Numbered from the stretch's first letter, positions 1-14,029 are shown. The stretch is DNA of 64,000 bases from Paraspadella gotoi (GCA_051294375.1 CM119263.1:2256113-2320112), one strand, 5' to 3'. Notes: generated by a model not told the origin, from the sequence alone. A program made the numbers and translations.

Positions 1-135
1 CCTCTGCCTCTCTCGTCTCTCTCTGTCTCTGCTCGTCTCTCTCTCTCTCTCTCTCGTCTAAAACGCTTCAGTTATTAACGGTTCATTCACGAATTCAAGC
101 CGAAGTTCACTTCACTGATGGCGGACCAATAAAAG

Positions 136-217
136 TTAGAGTTAGAGTTAGAAATTAGAGATCAGGGTTTAGAATAAATAAGAACAGAAATGGGACTTTC
201 TAGAAAAAGAAGAGCCC
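136..217. mobile_element. MITE of the TTAGGG-like family, fragment
   Basis: GTTAGAGTTAGAGTTAG-type core ending in AATGGGACTTTCTAGAAAAA and GAAGAGCCC, a diverged form of the family terminus. No left end is seen. Confidence 0.45.
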
Positions 218-242
218 ATAATTCCTGAGGTGATGTCGTGAC

Positions 243-1022
243 ATGGCACGACTTGTCAGACATAAAATCCTTTTCCTTTTCTCTCTTCTGCTCCGTCTCT
301 CTCTCTCGTCATTCTCTCTCTCATCACTCATCGCTCCGTCCATGTCTCTTGCTCCTACTCTCTCTCCATCTTCTCCTCTTGTCTCGTCCATCTCTCATCG
401 TCTTCTAGATCACTCTCAATTCACCATATTGGCGAAGTCAGTGACGCCCTCGACAACAGCAAAAAAGAAAAAAAAAAACCTCGACCAGAGGCGCATTTAA
501 CGATCGTCTGCGCGCCAACGGAAACGAAATGAGAAAAAACGAGCTCTTTTTTGTTGTCGCTCGTCGTCGTTCATTTTCATCGTCATCGTTGGACATCTGG
601 TCATCGTCGTCGGCGTGGCGGTGCCAAACGCGTACGGCAGCCTCACAACGCATAAGACTCCATCAATGCTTCGGCGAATTCAGACCAGGTAGTTCGTCGG
701 CAGCGCGAGCGGTTGTTCATCGAACGAAGAGAGAGAAGAGAGAGAAGAGAGAAGAAGAGAGAGAGAGAGAGGAAGAGACAGAAGAGAGAGAGAGAGAGAG
801 AGAAGACGAGAGGAAGAGAGAGAGAGAGAAGAGAGAGAGAAAGAGAGAGAGAGAGAAGAAGAGAGAGAGAAGATGAGGAGAGTATGAAGCGAGAGCGAGC
901 AGAAGAGAGGGTAGTTAAACCGAAGTTCTCGTTGTGAAAGGGATTAATTGGCAACTTCCTATTGGTGAATATTGAGGACATAAAACTGAATCTCTTGGCA
1001 TCAAGAGGTATCATCATCATCA

Positions 1023-1059
<37 letters not shown>

Positions 1060-1636
1060 TCATCATCATCACATCATCGTCGTCGTCGTCGTCGTCGTCG
1101 TCGTCATCCTTTTCAAGTCGAGTTGTCTAAGCGATCGTCGTCCAAAGACAGATTCCTCGCGTTCTGTCCGTCNNNNNNNNNNNNNNNNNNNNNNNNNTGT
1201 TACTCCTCTCGCTCTCTTCTCTCTCTTCACTCGCTCTTCGCTTCCTCTGCCCCTCGTCTCTTTTCTTTCCACCTCTCATCACCATATTGGGCGACAGGCA
1301 GTGACGCCCCTTGCGAACAACAGCAAAGAGAAAAGAAAAAAAAAAAAAACCTCGACCAGAGCCATTCTCCTCGTTGCGCGCCAAACGTGAACGAATGAGA
1401 AAAAACGAGGCTCTTGTTTTGTTCACTCGTCCGTCGTTCATTTTCATCGTTCGTCGTTGACATTCTGTCCATCGTACTCGGCGGTGTGGGCCGTGAGACC
1501 AATACGCGTCATGGCAGCGCTCACACACCTATAAGGATCTCCATCAATGCTTCGCGGGAATTCGGACCAAGAGGTTTCGTGCAGCGCGCGGGCGCGTGTG
1601 TGTGTTCATTCCCGAGGAAGCGAGAGAGAGAGAGGA

Positions 1637-1669
<33 letters not shown>

Positions 1670-2388
1670 GAGAGGAGAGAGAGGAGACGAAGAGGGAAGA
1701 GAAGAAGAGGAAGAGAGAGGAGAGAAGGCGAGGAGAGAGAGAGAGAGGAGAGAGAGACGGGATTGACGACGACGTTCGTGGGGAGAGACGAAGGTTGATA
1801 TCGTTCAAAATCCGTCTCAATGAATGGGTGAGTGAGAGTGAGCAGTGAGAGAGATGAGAGTGTAAGTGAGAGAGAGAGGGAGAAAGACAGAGAGAAGAGG
1901 CGAGAGAGAAGACGAGAGGGGAAGACATGAGAGAGAAGAAGAGAGGACGACGACAGTAGCCGAACGAACGGACATAATACGATAAGGATGGTATGAGGCG
2001 AAGAGCCAGAAAATTGAGAAAAAGTGAATCGGTTCGAAAATCCGGCGGTACTCAATGAAATGCGGTGAGATGTGAGAAGTGAGAGAGAGAGTGATGAACC
2101 GAGAGAGAGAGAAGACGGACGAGGAGTGGAGAGAGAGAGAGGAGGGAAGAAGATCTAGAGAAGACAGGACGACGACGTGACAGACGACGCGACATTTGAG
2201 CGGCGGACGAATTGAATATCGTCACTCCCGATCTCAATGAATGCGGTTGTGACAGAGAGAGAGAGATGACGAGAGAGAGGAAGAGAGAGAGATGAGAACG
2301 GAAGAGAGAGAGAGGACAGACGACGACGGACGACTTGAGGCGACCTCCAACTTGAATATCGTTAACATCCGTCTCAATGAATGGCGTT

Positions 2389-2419
<31 letters not shown>

Positions 2420-2725
2420 GTGATGAAGTGGTGAGAAGAGAAGCCCAGAAGTTCTCCCGAGACGACGGATTTGATGGAGGGCATTAACGTTGAGGGCGGT
2501 ATCTTATAGTTGCAATTATATCTCTTCTGATTGTGAATATTTGAGGACATTAAAACTGAATCTTTGGCCAGAGGTATCATCATCATCACATCATCATCAT
2601 ATCATCATCATCATCATCATTCAATCATCATCATCATACATCATCGTCGATCGTCGCTCGTCGTCTCGTCATCTCTTTCAAGTCGAGTTGTCTAAGCGAT
2701 CGTCGTCCAAAGACAGATTCCTCCT
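243..2725. repeat. Poorly matching tandem duplication, GA/CT-rich spacer
   Basis: The segment near 424-555 (CCATATTGGCGAAGTCAGTG, then CCTCGACCAGAG) is repeated at 1281-1420, and the (CAT)n/(CGT)n block plus AAGTCGAGTTGTCTAAGCG at 1016-1172 is repeated at 2575-2725. A 25-N gap (1173-1197) separates the copies. No gene is visible; all long frames here encode RERE or SLSL simple repeats. Confidence 0.75.
1780..2430. repeat. Degenerate tandem repeat with a conserved CTCAATGAATG core
   Basis: Four blocks centred near 1800, 2045, 2225 and 2370 share TTGAATATCGT, CCGTCTCAATGAATGGCG and a following (GA)n tract. Spacing is about 140-245 bases. Confidence 0.6.
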
Positions 2726-2984
2726 TCTTCCGTCTGTCCGGAATGTTCCGTCGATCAGTCACGCCTTGAAGCCCGGGAAAATAATTTCGAGCGGAAACCA
2801 GAAAAAAAAAATTCGAACTCGATCACTTTGATTGCCTCGTCAAGTCAATTGGACAAAGGGCGATCGTGATTTCCTTGACTTGAATCGCGCCGATCATTTT
2901 ATTGAGGTTATTAAGGTTCGAGTTTATCGAATTTTAATCCTCGGATCATCAGACATAAGTACTGACTGACGGGGACGAGGGGTG

Positions 2985-3017
<33 letters not shown>

Positions 3018-4223
3018 CGCATTGTCGAGGAAGACGACGATGAAGACGGTCACAGCCAAGGCGAGGACGATGAAGACAAAAAAAAGTAAAAACGACGACG
3101 ACCACTACGACGACTATTACGACGACGACGACGAGGACGACGACAACAACGACGACGCCTCTTTCCACTGACTCAAGGGCTTCTGCCCACCACTCCGATT
3201 TTCATCTCCACCCCGACATTGCACCACTATTCTTTCCACCACGCCGACTCCTACATTAAGACGAAAAAAAGACGATCTTTCTTTATTATATATTATATAA
3301 TGTTCAAATATCTTCTAGAAATAACAAAATTGTAAAGAATTATTATATTAGATATAAAGTAGATAATAGTAAATATTTTACATATTACTATGACGCATTA
3401 TAATTTTTTAAATAGAAGATTTTAATTAAAATTTTAGGTCAGATTCTAGTAAATGTTTAAAAATATTATAAATTTTATTAAGATCATTTAAATTTTTGGT
3501 CTCACTTAACATAAAAATTTTCAAAAACAAACTATACTTTGCGAAGTAACTTAACAATGTCTTTCCAAATACGTATTACAAAACTCTTATTGATTAAAAG
3601 TGATAAATTGTGGCCCGCCTTACCCTACATGCTCTCCCGCAGCCTCCACCTCACTTTTTTTTCACCTTCATACCACTGTACGGAGGCAGGAAAACATTCT
3701 GGTACATTTCAAATGAAATTTTGTTCTTCAGTCTCATTTGCATATTGTAGCATTTAGGATCATTTCTCATATCTTTCGATACGGTTTGTCTAGAATTGTT
3801 TTTTTACTAGTTTACCGAGACTTTTAAAAGGTTTCAAAAATAATTTAGTTTTCAAATTAGTTCCAAGTTGTTTTACCCATTCTTCACCCACCTTCATCTA
3901 ACTCAATAGTCACTAAACTCCCTCACTCCACCCTGACACCCTCCACCCTCCACCCTTCACCGACTCGTGATGAAGTGAGATTCACGTTTTACTCTTTCGT
4001 CTTTCGTCGACGAAAAACTCAAACTCGTTTTGGCGAAATTCGCCGCCGACGGAGAAAAATGAAAGGGAGAAAAAAATATATTTATTAAAATACGGAATAT
4101 TTATACCGAATATTTGGGTAAATTTCAAAAATAAATTAATATTTTTTTAGACAAAAAATGTATTGTTGTTCATGTTAGAGAAGGAAGAGATAAGAAAGAA
4201 GAAAAGTGGGTAGACAAGAAGGA

Positions 4224-4298
<75 letters not shown>

Positions 4299-6163
4299 TG
4301 AGATGAAAAAAAATAAGGAAAGAAAGAAAAATAATATTTTTTTAAAAATTTAACAAGAAATTGTTATTTAAAAAATTAGATTGTTGTAAATTGTAATGAA
4401 AGAAAGAAAGAAAGAAAAAAAAAAAAGAAAGATAGAAAGTCTTAATAACAAAAATCTCCGCGTAATTCGTTGTTAGATGGCGCGATGGGGCGAGGGGATG
4501 TCGATTCACGGGGCCTCTCTCAAATTCACTTCAAACAATTTCGTGAATTTAAAAACTTTGTCCGTCGTCAAGTTTAACGTTACTTCTCCCCAAAATTACA
4601 AGCAAACATAAAAATGTAATTTCAATGTAGATTTAACTCGCGGACGATGCAAAAAAAAATTTGTTTTCGTGAGGGATCGTACAATAATATCTCTTACGAG
4701 AAAAAAAAGAAAAGAATAAACATTTGTTATTGCAATAAAAAGAATTTGGAAAGACCCTAGTTTTTTTTTTATTGCCGCTAGGGGTAATTCTTGTAAGCGA
4801 GGCTCCGTTTTCGATACGTCTTCAAATCGCTGGATAAATATTCTTCAACAAAATCGATAAATGACAACAACGAAAATTATTTTTTTTCTCATTTTCTTTT
4901 TTCAATTTTATTTTTCGGTTCAACGCAGATCGTGGCTCTTGGCCGAATTTCTCCCATTTTGTCATCCAAAATTTTCATTTTTTTCCCTCAAAATTAACAA
5001 AAATCGTTTTTAGTTATTACTCAATTATGAATTATGAATCTCATCGAGTAAATCACAACTTTAATTAGGCTCTACCATAAATCATTTAAAACCTGAATTT
5101 GAATTTTTTTAATATTTAACAAATTCTAAGAAATGACCCATGATTGAATATTATAAAATTTGACTCTATGTTACCGTAATACAATGAAAAAAAGCCAGAG
5201 TACGCAGTTAAGCACCAAACAGTTTGATACATGAAGATCAGAAATGATAATTTTTCTACAATATTTGTATGTAAACCGAAAATATTCAAATCTAAACAGT
5301 ATCAGGGCTTATAATAATAACTTTTTTTCCTAGAAAAAGTTGAAGTAAAAACGAAGTTAATCTGACAAAAGCTGAAAACATTCCGTAAATTCAAAGTTTT
5401 TGAAAGTTTTTAAAAGATATTTCAATTCGAATGTTTTCTAAAGTTATCTGAAATTTGAAATTTCATTCTATAATTGTAAGGTCAGCAAATAACTTATCTG
5501 TTCTCCAATTTTCTGATTGAATTTAAAAATATATTCACCAACAGATTTTAAATTTTGATTTTATTCACATCAGTCTGTCTATAAAATATAAAAGTCAGTT
5601 TTGTACTAAAATAAATTTTCGTAGATAAATAATAAATAATAAATTTCTGGTAGTTTTCTTGGCTTAATCTCTATATGGATTTTGTCTCCATCCCAACATG
5701 TATTTGTATTTTAACTCCACATCTATTTGGATTACTACTCCATCTCTCATCTTGTTTTGACTCACTCTTAGTTTGGATTTCGAGTCCATCTCTCGTTGTC
5801 TTTTAACTCCATTTCTAGTCAAGTTTAATTCCGCCTCCGGATCAACTTCGCCTCGAGATTCGATTCACTCAATTAATTTCAATTCAACGGGAAAATAAAA
5901 AAAAAGCAAAAGAATTACAAGTAAAAAAAGCAAAAAGCAAAAAAGCGAATTTTAGTTGAATTAAAAAAATCATTTGACGCAACAAATTCGTGGCAAATAA
6001 AAAAAACGAATAAAAATGACGTAATTCTGTAAAATGAAACCACATTTTTGCAAATGAAGCAAAAATGAAGTAAACAATGATGATAAAAATATAATAACAA
6101 AATATTACTGGAATATTAGACCCAACGATTTCTCCCCAACTCGTCACCAAAACGAAAAACAAA
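2726..6163. other. AT-rich spacer, no gene seen
   Basis: Contains a (GAC)n tract (2980-3160), an (AAAG)n tract (4219-4298), several AT-rich stretches and one CTCATTTGCATAT motif (3733). From 4980 it is the first copy of the 4.07-kb duplication. No coding region is supportable. Confidence 0.6.
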
Positions 6164-6716
6164 ATGGTAGACGATTGTACCGACGACGGAATCGTCAACG
6201 CATGCGCAGATCGGATTTGGCCTGAAATCGCGCGACGATGTTTATACCATGGAGACTCGAGCCGAAGCGGCGTCGTGGGTGGCGCAGGCGGCGTTGTGGA
6301 CGATGCCGTCGGTAACGACGGCGTCGCCACGCGTCCCGGCGCCCGAGAATACGGCGACGAGATTTCGAACGGAAGGCCTCCAAATCCCATCATCGGAAAC
6401 ATCGCTTGTTTTTCCGGAATTTCTTTCCCTACCAATGACCTCGATTATTTTCACGGAATCGCGAGTCACTCACCCTCAAATATCGCGTCTAACTTACCCT
6501 CGACAAAAATCGTCTCTCGCCGCTTCGACGCCGAGAACTTTCCGCCTCTGTCACTCTCCTTTGCCGGGAACTCTTCCAGGGCCGGAAGAGATCCGGCCAG
6601 GACTACTGACCGTCGACCCTTTTCTGTCGGCGTCGAGGACAAGACACTCATCGCCTTCTCGCCACAAAAATCACTAAAGGACACAAGAAAACCTTTGCGC
6701 CTCCAAAGAAAATCTG
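6164..6716 (+). CDS. Ankyrin gene exon 1 (putative N-terminal exon)
   Basis: A GC-rich block in AT-rich DNA carries an open frame of 184 codons from an ATG in an AAAATGG context. It ends at a CTG|GTAAAA donor in phase 1. The next acceptor, at 8123, needs exactly that phase and leads in frame into the ankyrin coding sequence. The encoded segment is acidic at the start, then Gly/Val-, Ser- and Pro-rich, with no domain I recognise. Overlapping frames on both strands are also open, so this exon rests on phase and composition only. A near-copy at 10198-10736 is broken by indels. Confidence 0.5.
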
Positions 6717-9700
6717 GTAAAATTAAATAGTAAATAAATAAATAAATAAATAAATAAATTTTAAAAATGGGTTTTTTTTATCGGATTTTTTTGTTTTTCG
6801 ATAAAAAGTAAGACAATCAAAAACTTTTCTTTCGTGTACGACGAACATTTCAGACAAACGGAAAATTAGATTTCCTTTCTCTCGTCAGAATCGTCCTCGT
6901 CATCTCTCTCTTCTCTAGGCGTCATCTCGTCTGATCTCACGTCCCTCTCTCCTCTCTCTCTACTCTCTCTCTCTCTCTCTTTTCTTTACTTTTTTTCATA
7001 CGTGTCAGGATATTTATTAGTTCGCATTGTTTTTCAAGTGTTTATTTTTCTCCCTTTTACTTTCATTTTTTAGTTACGTCGCGAGTAACTCTATAAGTCA
7101 CTTTTTCGGTCAGGTTCTTGTTCGGTATCGCGTCGGTATGTCTGTTCATCGGACTGTCCTACTTACGTTAAAAATGCTCATAACTCGCTTATAGTTAATA
7201 TCGGAAAAAACCTCAAATCTAAGTGATCGCTAGGGCCGCTTTCAGGAAATTCTAAAACTGTAAAGAATAAAAGACGAATGCAATGCGTGACATAAATACA
7301 TAGGCTAAGAAAGTCACTACGGCGCAACACATTGGATGGATTCATCTTTTCTTTTGATTTTAGATCGGTCTGTCGGTCTTTTTGTCTGTTTGTCTGTTTG
7401 TCTGTCTATCAGTTTGTCTAATAATGTTTTAAATACAGAAGGTGCTTTAAGTGCATAATTTTATGTTTCATATTTTGGAAGATAACTGTATAAAAACGAT
7501 GATATGTCCAGTACAATTCATGTAATACTGAANNNNNNNNNNNNNNNNNNNNNNNNNNNNNNNNNNNNNNNNNNNNNNNNNNNNNNNNNNNNNNNNNNNN
7601 NNNNNNNNNNNNNNNNNNNNNNNNNNNNNNNNNNNNNNNNNNNNNNNNNNNNNNNNNNNNNNNNNNNNNNNNNNNNNNNNNNNNNNNNNNNNNNNNNNNN
7701 NNNNNNNNNNNNNNNNNNNNNNNNNNNNNNNNNNNNNNNNNNNNNNNNNNNNNNNNNNNNNNNNNNNNNNNNNNCTTTTCTCCCGATTCACGCTTCAAAT
7801 TTATGTTACAATTACTATTACTACTATTACTATTACTATACAATGATAATTATAATTGCAAAAAAAAAGAAAATAAGGAAAAAAAAGGAAAAAAACGCGG
7901 AAAGAAATTTAAAGTGCCATTTTTAAATAAATACTTTACGTTTAACACGTCACGCATAAGACGCGAACAAAATATATTTAAAAAAATGGTTTGAAGATTG
8001 AGGAAGAGAGAGAGAGAAAGAGGAGAGAGAGAGGAGAGAGGAGAGAAGAGAGAGAGAGAGAGAGAGAGAAAAGAGAGAACCGACCGAAGCCAAAAGAAAG
8101 AAAAACCATCTTTCTTCCTTTAGATTCGGCGACCATGGACAGAATTAACTCGACATCAACTAAAGCTGCTCTTTCCTCTTCTTCCTTCTCCTTTCCTCCC
8201 TCCTTCCTCCCTTTTTCTCCTCGTCTCCTCCTCTTTTCTTTCCTCCTTCTCTCCTCCTTCCTCCCTTCCTCCTCCGCGAGGAAGACGGAGGCGGAAGGAT
8301 CGCTGGCGGACGCCGTCCGAAGAAAGGACGAAAACCTCGTCGCTAGAATTCTCAGGTCAGTGATGATGATGATGATGATGATGATGGTGATGATGGTGAT
8401 GGTGATGATGATGATGATGATGATTACAGCGACCACGAGCGTTGAAAGTGTTTAAAGTGTTGACTCAATCTACATATTTAACGCAGCTGCCAGCGGTGAT
8501 GCTCATTCCGACGATGACGACGACGACGACGACGATAACGACGACGACGACGAAATGGAATTTGTTGACATCGTTAACGTTGACCGGAAAGTTGTTTAAA
8601 CCTCATTTCGTCTGGAATCTCAAGTCGAAATCTGGTCTCGATTTGGCCCAAGGAAAAAAAAACATCCAAAAAAAAAAAGGCTCACAGGAAAAAAAAAGAG
8701 GAAAAAGGAAAAAGAGAGAAAACTAACTCACAACCGAAATCGTTACAGCGACGCTTACGAGTTTCCACTCTAGCTGCTCTTTTCTTTTCTTTTCTTTTCT
8801 TTTCTTTTCTTTTCTTTTCTTTTCTTTTCTTTTTTCCCCTTTTCTTTTCTTTTCTTTTCCTTTTAATTTCTTTTATTTTCTTTTCTTTTTAATTTCTTTT
8901 CTTTTCTTTTCTTTTCTTTTCTTTTCTTTTTTTCCCCTTTTCTTTTCTTTTATTTTCCTTTTAATTTCTTTTCTTTTCTTTTTAATTTATTTTCTTTTCT
9001 TTTCTTTTCTTTTTTCCCCTTTTCTTTTCCAAAGAGCGAGATTTTCCCTCAAAATTAACAAAAATCGTTTTAGTTATACTCATTATGAATTAGAATCTCA
9101 TCGAGTAAATCACAACTTTAATTAGGCTCTACCATAAATCATTTAAAACTGATTTGAATTTTTTTTAATATTTAACAAATTCTAGAAATACCCATGATTG
9201 ATATTATAAAATTTGACTCTATGTTACCGTAATACAATGAAAAAAAGCCAGAGTACGCAGTTAAGCACCAAACAGTTGATACATGAAGATCAGAAATGAT
9301 AATTTTTCTACAATTTTGTATGTAACCGAAAATATTCAAAATCTAAACGTATCAGGTTATAATAATACTTTTTTTCCTAGAAAAAGTTTGAGTAAAAACG
9401 AAGTTAATCTGAACAAAAGCTGAAAACATTCCGTAAATTCAAAGTTTTTGAAAGTTTTTAAAAGATATTTCAATTCGATGTTTTCAAAGTTATCTGAAAT
9501 TTGAATTTCATTCTATAATTGTAAGTCAGCAAATAAACTTATCTGTTCTCCAATTTTCTGATTGAATTTAAAAATATATTCACCACAGATTTTAATTTTG
9601 ATTTTATTCACATACAGTCTGTCTATAAATATAAAAGTCAGTTTTGTACTAAAATAAATTTTTCGTAGATAAATATAATAATATTTTGGAGTTTTCTTGG

Positions 9701-10897
9701 CTTAATCTCTATAGGATATTTGTCTCCATCCAACATGTATTTGTATTTTAACTCCACATCTATTTGGATTAATACTCCATCTCTCATTCTTGTTTTGACT
9801 CACTCTTAGTTTGGATTTCGAGTCCATCTCTCGTTGTCTTTTAACTCCATTTCTAGTCAAGTTTAATTCCGCTCCGGATCACTTTCGCCTCGAGATTCGA
9901 TTCACTTCAATTATTTCACAATTCAACGGGAAAATAAAAAAAAAGCAAAAGAATACAAGTAAAAAAAGCCAAAAGCAAAAAGCGAATTTTAGTTGAATTA
10001 AAAAAATCATTTGACGCAACAAATTCGTGGCAAAATAAAAAAAACGAATAAAATGACGTAATCTGTAAAATGAAACCACATTTTTTGCAAATGAAGCAAA
10101 AATGAGTAAACAATGATGATAAAATATAATAACAAAATATTACTCGGTAATATTAGACCCAACGATTTCCAACTCGTCACCAAAAGCGAAAAACAAAATG
10201 GTAGACGATTGTACCGACGACGAATCTCAACAAGCATGCGCAGATCGATTTGGCCTGAAATGCGCGCCGACGATGTTTATACCATGGAGACTCGAGCCGA
10301 AGCGGCGTCGTGGGTGGGCAGGCGGCGTTGTGGACGATGCCGTCGTAACGACGGCGTCGCCACCGTCCCGGCGCCCGAGAATACGGGACGAGATTTCGAA
10401 CGGAAGGCCTCCAAATCCCATCATCGAAACATGCTTGTTTTTCCGGATTTCTTTCCTACCAATGACCTCGATTATTTTCACGGAATGCGAGTCACTCACC
10501 CTCAAATATCCGCGTCTAACTTACCCTCGACAAAAAGTCGTTATACGCCGACTTCGACGCCGAGAACTTCCGCCTCTGTCACTCTCCTTTGCGGGAATCT
10601 TCCAGGGCCGGAAGAGACCGGCAGGACTACTGACCGTCGACCCTTTTCTGTGCGGCGTCGGGAAAGACACTCATCGCCTTCTCGCCACAAAAATCATAAA
10701 GGACACAAGAAAACCTTTGCGCTCCAAGAAAATCTGGTAAAAATTAAATAGTAGTAAATAAATAAATAAATAAATAATAATATTTAAAAATGGGTTTTTT
10801 TTTATCGGATTTTTTTGTTTTCGATAAAAAGTAAGACAATCAAAAACATTTTCTTTCGGTACGACAACATTTCAGACAAACGGAAAATTAGATTTTC

Positions 10898-10968
<71 letters not shown>

Positions 10969-11544
10969 CTCTCTCTTCTCCCTCTCTCTTTTCTTTACTT
11001 TTTCATACGTCAGGATATTTATTATGTTGCATTTTTTTCAAGTGTTTATATTTTTCTCCCTTTTCTTTCATTTTTTAGTTAGTCGCGAGTAACTCTATAA
11101 GTCACTTTTCGGGTCTCTGTCGGTCGGTCGTGTCTTGTTTCATCGGACTGTCCTACTTACGTTAAAAATGCTCATAACTCGCTTATAGTTAATATGGAAA
11201 AAACCTCAATATAAGTGATCGCTAGGGCCGCTTTCAGGAAATTCTAAAACTGTAAAGAATAAAAGACGAATGCAATGTCGTGACATAAATACATAGGCTA
11301 AGAAGTCACTACGGCGCAACACATTGGATGGATTCATCTTTTCTTTTGATTTTAGATCGTCTGTCCGGTCTTTTTGTCTGTTTTGTCTGTTTGTCTGTCT
11401 ATCAGTTTGTCTAATAATGTTTTAAATACAGAAGTGCTTTAAGGCATAATTTTATGTTTCATATTTTGGAAGATAACTGTATAAAAACGATGATTATGTC
11501 CAGTACATTCATGTAATACTGAATATTTTAAATAATATTTTCAT

Positions 11545-11613
<69 letters not shown>

Positions 11614-14029
11614 AGAGAGGATAATGAAAGAAAGAAGAAAAGAGAGAAAATCGAACAAAATCGACAGATTTTAAGGAAAAAAAATCAAATGAAAATCAAA
11701 ATTTAATCGATTTTTTTGAAAAAAAAATTGGAAAGAAACTTCCAGGTTTTCTTTTTTTTTTTTTTTTTCAAGTTTGTCATCTTTCTCCGCGATTCACGCT
11801 TCAAATTTATGTTACAATTACTATTATACTATTACTATTACTATAAATGCTAATTATAATTGCAAAAAAAAAGAAAATAAGGGAAAAAAAGGGAAAAAAA
11901 CACCGGAAAGAAATTTAAAGTGCATTTTAAATAATACTTTCCGTTTAACCACGTCACGCATAAGACCGAACAAAAATATATTTAAAAAAATGGTTTTGAA
12001 GATTAGGAAGAGAGGAGAGAGGAAGAGGAGAGAAGAGAGAAGAGAGAGAGAGAGAGAGAGATGAGAGAGAGAGAGAGGAGAAAAGAAGAGAACCGACCGA
12101 AGCAAAGAAAGAAAAAACATCTTTCTCCTTTAGTCGCGACTGGACGAATTACTCGACATAACTAAGTGCTCTTTCCTCTTCTTCTTCTCTTTCCTCCTCC
12201 TTCCTCCTTTTTCTCCTCGTCTCCTCCTCTTTTCTTCCTCCTTCTCTCCTCCTTCCTCTTCCTCCTCGCGAGGAAGAGGAGGGGAAGGATGCTGCGGACG
12301 CCGTCCGAAGAAAGGACGAAAATCGTCGCTAGATTCTCAGGTCAGTGATGATGAGATGTGATGATGATGATGTGGATGATGATGGTGATGTATGATGATG
12401 ATGGGATGTGATGATGATGTAGTGATACAGCGACACGAGCGTTGAAAGTGTTTAAAGTGTACTCAATCTACATATTTAACGCAGCTGCCAGCGTGATGCT
12501 ATTGGACGATGACGACGACGACGACGACGACGATAACGACGACGACGACGAAATGAATTTGTTACATCGTTAACGTTGACGCGGAAAGTGTTTAAACCTC
12601 ATTTCGTCTGGAATTCAAGTCGAAATCTGGTCTCGATTTGCCCAAGCCGCAAAAAAAAAACATCTCGAAAAAAAAAAAAGGCTCACAGAGAAAAAAAAGA
12701 GGAAAAAGCGAAAAAGAGAGAGAAAAACTACTCAACACCAAATCTTACACGACCGCTTACGAGTTTCCACTCTAGCTGCCTCATTTCCTTTTCTTTTCTT
12801 TTCCTTTCTTTCTTTTTCTTTTCTTTTTCTTTTTTCCCTTTTCTTTTCTTTTCCGTGTGGTTAGCTTTTCCTTAATTCTTCTTTTCTTTTCTTTTCTTTT
12901 CCCTTTTCTTTTCTTCTCTTTTCTTCTTATTTTTTATTTTCCTTTTTTAATTTCTTTTCTTCTTTTTCTTTTCTTTTTTTTTCCCCTTTCTTTTTTTTTA
13001 TTCATTTCTTTTCTTTCTTTTTCTTTTAATTCTTTTTTTTCTTTTCTTTCTTTTCTCTTTTCCTTGTTTTTCCCCTTTTCTATTTCTTTTATTTTCCTTT
13101 TAATTCTTTCTTTTCTTTTCTTAATTTATTTTCTTTTCTTCCTTCTTTTTTCCCCTTTCTTTCTTCTTTCCTTTTAATTCTTTTCTTTTCTTTTAATTTT
13201 TCCTTTTCTTTTCTTTTTTTCTTTTTCTTTTTTCACCTTTTTTTTTTTTCTTTTCTTTTTTTTCACCTTTTTTCTTTTTCTTTTCTTTCTTTTTTTCACC
13301 TTTTTTTTCTTTTCTTTTTTCACTTTTCCCTTTAATTTCTNNNNNNNNNNNNNNNNNNNNNNNNNCTTTTCTTTTCTTTTCTTTTCTTTTCTTTTTTTTC
13401 TCTTTCACTACTTTCCTTCTATATTCCTTCTTTCTCTTTTTCTTTTCTTTCTTTCCCACCAAGAGGTCCACCGGGTCACTCAAGGTTCCACATTTCGACG
13501 CCCAATTTAAAACTGACCCAAACCCTTTTTGAATCGGAGCAGGTGGACGACGCCGGCTTCTAAGACCTGTCGCCGCCTTCTGAGTAAAAGGCGCCGCCTA
13601 CTGAATTGATTGCATCTCGTATTAGGTGGTGGCGCCTTTTGAGTCGCCGGCGTACCCATTACGGCAGTGGCGCCGCTTTCTGGTCGATGGCGCCGCCTTT
13701 TAAATCGACGGCGCCGCTTTCGAAATCGACAACGTCGCCTTTCGAGTCGATCGCGCCACACATTACCTCAGTGGCGCCGCATTTTAAATGGACAGCGCCG
13801 TCTCTTCAGTCGTTTGCCCCACTCTTTTAAACTGTGGTACCGCCTTTGGAGTTTGGAGTCAATGGAGTAAATGACCACGACGCCGCTTGTTGAAACTTTT
13901 TCGTTTCCAGTTGAAGGAAAAGGAAAAGGAAAAGGAAAAGGAAAAGGAAAAGGAAAAGGAAAAGGAAAAGGAAAAGGAAAATGAAAAGGAAAAGGCTTTC
14001 GTCAATCTGAGGTGAAAACAGTGACGACG

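Larger units (their letters stand above)
4980..9043. repeat. 4.07-kb direct duplication, first copy
   Basis: Begins TTTTCCCTCAAAATTAAC and runs through ankyrin exons 1-2 to a TTTTC-rich tract; the second copy starts at 9044. This copy keeps the exon frames. Its 242-N gap at 7533-7774 corresponds to a sequenced (GA)n region at about 11522-11775 in the second copy. Confidence 0.9.

Noticed and set aside
700-940. Open frames encoding RERERE or SLSLSL
   Set aside because: They are translations of (GA)n/(CT)n microsatellites, open in several frames and on both strands; the same holds wherever such tracts occur.
10198-12340. A second independent ankyrin gene 5' end
   Set aside because: It is a near-identical copy with one-base indels and a lost ATG, best read as a duplicated or unpolished assembly segment.
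12857-13177. Hydrophobic Phe/Leu/Ser-rich protein
   Set aside because: It is the translation of a polypyrimidine tract.
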